DNA from: Ahrensia sp.
GTDB taxonomy: Bacteria > Pseudomonadota > Alphaproteobacteria > Rhizobiales > Rhizobiaceae
DNA: 14,181 nucleotides
Direction: 5' to 3'
Assembly: GCA_024639025.1 (NCBI GenBank)
Contig: JAHEJF010000012.1
Location: forward strand, 784 to 14,964
Each line of letters starts with the position of its first letter. Positions within the stretch are counted from its first letter, which is position 1. Under the pieces are notes generated by a model. The model saw only the letters and a program-made list of their open reading frames with translations, had not been told where the DNA came from and ran no database searches. Both the position numbers and the translations under genes were made by a program. Positions 13,072 to 14,181 of the stretch are shown one piece after another.

Positions 13072-13105
13072 GTCCACTTTGGGCTTATTCTGTTGAAAAA
13101 GTCGG
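13072..13105 (+). repeat. Terminal inverted repeat, left copy
   Basis: Left arm of the MITE-like element, with the tip GTCC at 13072 and the inner end GTCGG at 13105. It pairs with 13232-13265. Confidence 0.65.
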
Positions 13106-13231
13106 AAAATAGAAATTCATCGTAAAAATTTAGAATGCTGTTTCGAAAACACGATCTCCAAGGAACTAAATTCCACCTATAGACGCGAATTGAAAACCGT
13201 TCCTACAAAAACCGATGCGGCGCGCTTGGTG

Positions 13232-13265
13232 CCGACTTTTTCAACAGAATAGGCTCGAAGCGGAC
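13232..13265 (-). repeat. Terminal inverted repeat, right copy
   Basis: Right arm of the MITE-like element, with the tip at 13265. Its reverse complement is the closest relative of the third copy at 14046-14081: the first 14 bases from the tip are identical. Confidence 0.65.
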
Positions 13266-13296
13266 CTTCGTCCAAGTGCTGTGAGCGGCGGCCGAA

Positions 13297-13316
13297 GGCC
13301 GGTACTGTGACCGGCC
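13297..13316 (-). terminator. Possible hairpin terminator of the recombinase gene
   Basis: GGCCGGT-ACTGTG-ACCGGCC is a 7-bp perfect stem located 10 bp beyond the recombinase stop codon on the minus strand. A second small stem GGCC-GAA-GGCC (13290-13300) overlaps it. No T-run follows in the minus direction, so an intrinsic terminator is only a possibility. It might instead belong to the recombination site. Confidence 0.3.
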
Positions 13317-13326
13317 ATGCCTCACC

Positions 13327-13959
13327 TCAAATCTCAACGCTTTCGGAAATCGTCAGTGCATCTTCCAAGTCTACACCCAGATAACGGACTGTGCTGTCCA
13401 TCTTGGTGTGACCCAACAACAATTGTACCGCTCTTAGGTTACCAGTCTTCTTGTATAACTGAGCCACCTTGGTTCGACGCATTGAATGGGTACCGTACGC
13501 ACTTGGCTCAATACCAATTGAATAGACCCAGCCTTTGACCATCCGGGCATATTGCCTTGTCGACAGGTGCGGACGGTTGTGAAAGCGACTGGGCCAAAGA
13601 AATTCTTGGCCGAACATCATTGGATGACCAATCCAGCTCCTGAGCGAGTTCCGCGTACCCTCGGAAATCTCAAATCGTACTGGTGTTTTGGTCTTGCTTT
13701 GCAGGATTGAAGTTCGTTCTTTGATTGAACCTGCGGCCAGGACATCCGCAACCTTCAACCTGATGAGATCACAACCGCGAAGCTTGGCGTCAATAGCCAA
13801 GTTGAAAAGTGCAAGGTCTCGGATTTTACCTGCCAGTTCCAGTCTTACGCGGATCGCCCACACGTGTTTGGGCAATAGTGGCCTTTTTTGACCAACGATA
13901 CGACCGTGGTTCCAAGCTCGTTTCGGAGGTATGATTGCGGGCAGGTTGGGAGTGTTCAT
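13327..13959 (-). CDS. Short tyrosine recombinase (site-specific integrase)
   Basis: A 210-aa protein with essentially only the catalytic domain of tyrosine recombinases. All active-site residues appear present: Arg61 (KLRGCDLIRL), Lys89 (QSKTKTPVRF), His158-x-x-Arg161 (THSMRRTK), His184 (LLGHTKMDS) and the nucleophile Tyr193 (VRYLG). These enzymes cut and rejoin DNA at specific sites. The N-terminal SAM-like core-binding domain of phage integrases is missing or reduced to about 45 residues (PPKRAWNHGRIVGQKRPL region), a layout I associate with a compact, widely repeated alphaproteobacterial recombinase group. The ATG at 13959 has AGGAG about eight bases upstream. It lies between the MITE-like element and another copy of the same terminal repeat. 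It is 13 kb from the tRNA scar, so a link to that site is not supported. Confidence 0.88.
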   Translation of the reverse strand: MNTPNLPAIIPPKRAWNHGRIVGQKRPLLPKHVWAIRVRLELAGKIRDLALFNLAIDAKLRGCDLIRLKVADVLAAGSIKERTSILQSKTKTPVRFEISEGTRNSLRSWIGHPMMFGQEFLWPSRFHNRPHLSTRQYARMVKGWVYSIGIEPSAYGTHSMRRTKVAQLYKKTGNLRAVQLLLGHTKMDSTVRYLGVDLEDALTISESVEI

Positions 13960-14045
13960 ATTTCTATCTCCTGACCCATACCCTCCTTCCTCAGCGCCCA
14001 GACGTTGAGCTGACGAATAGTCTGCCCGATCTTATAAATGGGCAA

Positions 14046-14081
14046 TGTCCGCTTCGAGCCGATTTTGATGAAAAAGGCGGC
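14046..14081 (+). repeat. Third, diverged copy of the MITE terminal repeat
   Basis: From GTCC at 14047 the sequence matches the reverse complement of the right repeat (13232-13265, extended by one base) at 31 of 35 positions, including GTCCGCTTCGAGCC without a mismatch. It has the same orientation as the left copy. Its opposite arm is not seen before the window ends at 14181, so it may be a solo end or the start of another element beyond the window. The rest of 13960-14181 holds no gene that I can see. Confidence 0.55.
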
Positions 14082-14181
14082 AATCTATTCTTGCAGGCGA
14101 CTTTGTAGAAATGAATTTCAGATATGGCAGTTGTTCAAAACTCGATTCTAGCTGAAACTCATATTTGAAACGAAAACCTAA

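Larger units (their letters stand above)
13072..13265. mobile_element. MITE-like element with 34-bp terminal inverted repeats
   Basis: The left repeat (13072-13105) and the reverse complement of the right repeat (13232-13265) agree at 30 of 34 positions, and all four differences are transitions. The inner part, CTGTTGAAAAAGTCGG, is identical in both. Between them lie 126 bp of AT-rich sequence with no ORF of note. A short non-coding segment bounded by long inverted repeats fits a miniature inverted-repeat element moved by a transposase encoded elsewhere; the inner repeat recalls insertion-sequence ends seen in alphaproteobacteria, but I cannot name the family. No clear target-site duplication was found, so the exact borders are uncertain. 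It starts 44 bp after the tcuB stop and could also act as a bidirectional hairpin at the end of that transcript. Confidence 0.65.

Noticed and set aside
13036..13072. A CATTGCT / AGCAATG stem with a nested CCAAATTGG after tcuB, as a terminator.
   Set aside because: Long AT-rich loop, weak stem and no following T-run; too weak to annotate.
13072..14181. A CRISPR array or phage module near the recombinase.
   Set aside because: No regularly spaced short repeats and no phage genes; only three copies of one inverted-repeat end.

Overview
The window looks like an accessory catabolic region from an alphaproteobacterium, most likely a marine Rhodobacterales-type organism. I infer this from moderate GC content, the style of the proteins, and the combination of tripartite tricarboxylate transporter (TTT), AbrB and FCD-GntR genes; no phylogenetic marker gene is present. 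Its core is a gene set for sensing, importing and oxidising tricarboxylic acids (tricarballylate, aconitate or citrate type).

Layout. 1-238: 3' remnant of an Mrr-type restriction endonuclease gene with an apparent one-base frameshift. 364-409: the 3' half of a tRNA-Arg on the minus strand with no 5' half, which looks like an attachment-site scar. 412-891: no recognisable gene. 892-1869: a D-2-hydroxyacid dehydrogenase, followed by a 20-bp palindrome (1944-1963) and a possible 46-codon ORF. 4152-2096 (minus strand): a TctD/TctE-type two-component system. Divergent from it, 4295-8582: tctC (periplasmic binding protein), a fused tctA-tctB permease and a PrpF-family isomerase, preceded by an 18-codon leader ORF. 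Convergent with these, 10490-8568 (minus strand): an FCD-type GntR regulator, an AbrB-family membrane protein and a 74-aa protein of unknown function, with overlapping or near-touching ends. Divergent again, 10546-13027: tcuA and tcuB, the FAD dehydrogenase and Fe-S/membrane partner of tricarballylate oxidation. 13072-13265: a small element with 34-bp inverted repeats and no gene (MITE-like). 13327-13959 (minus strand): a short tyrosine recombinase, followed by a third, diverged copy of the same terminal repeat at 14046-14081.

How it fits together (inference). TctE/TctD would sense an external tricarboxylate and switch on tctC-tctAB-prpF. The PrpF-like enzyme would move the double bond of an imported unsaturated acid, for example between trans- and cis-aconitate forms. 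TcuA would oxidise tricarballylate to cis-aconitate, passing electrons through TcuB to the membrane, and the product would enter the TCA cycle. The GntR protein probably represses tcuAB and its own operon through the palindrome TTGTATCC-N4-GGATACAA in the gntR/tcuA gap. The same 8-bp arms recur at 1944-1963, which may bring the left part of the window into the regulon. The usual tricarballylate carrier TcuC (an MFS protein) is absent and the TTT transporter seems to replace it. Mobile-element marks at both ends (tRNA scar, broken defence gene, MITE-like repeats, recombinase) suggest that the region was gained or rearranged horizontally.
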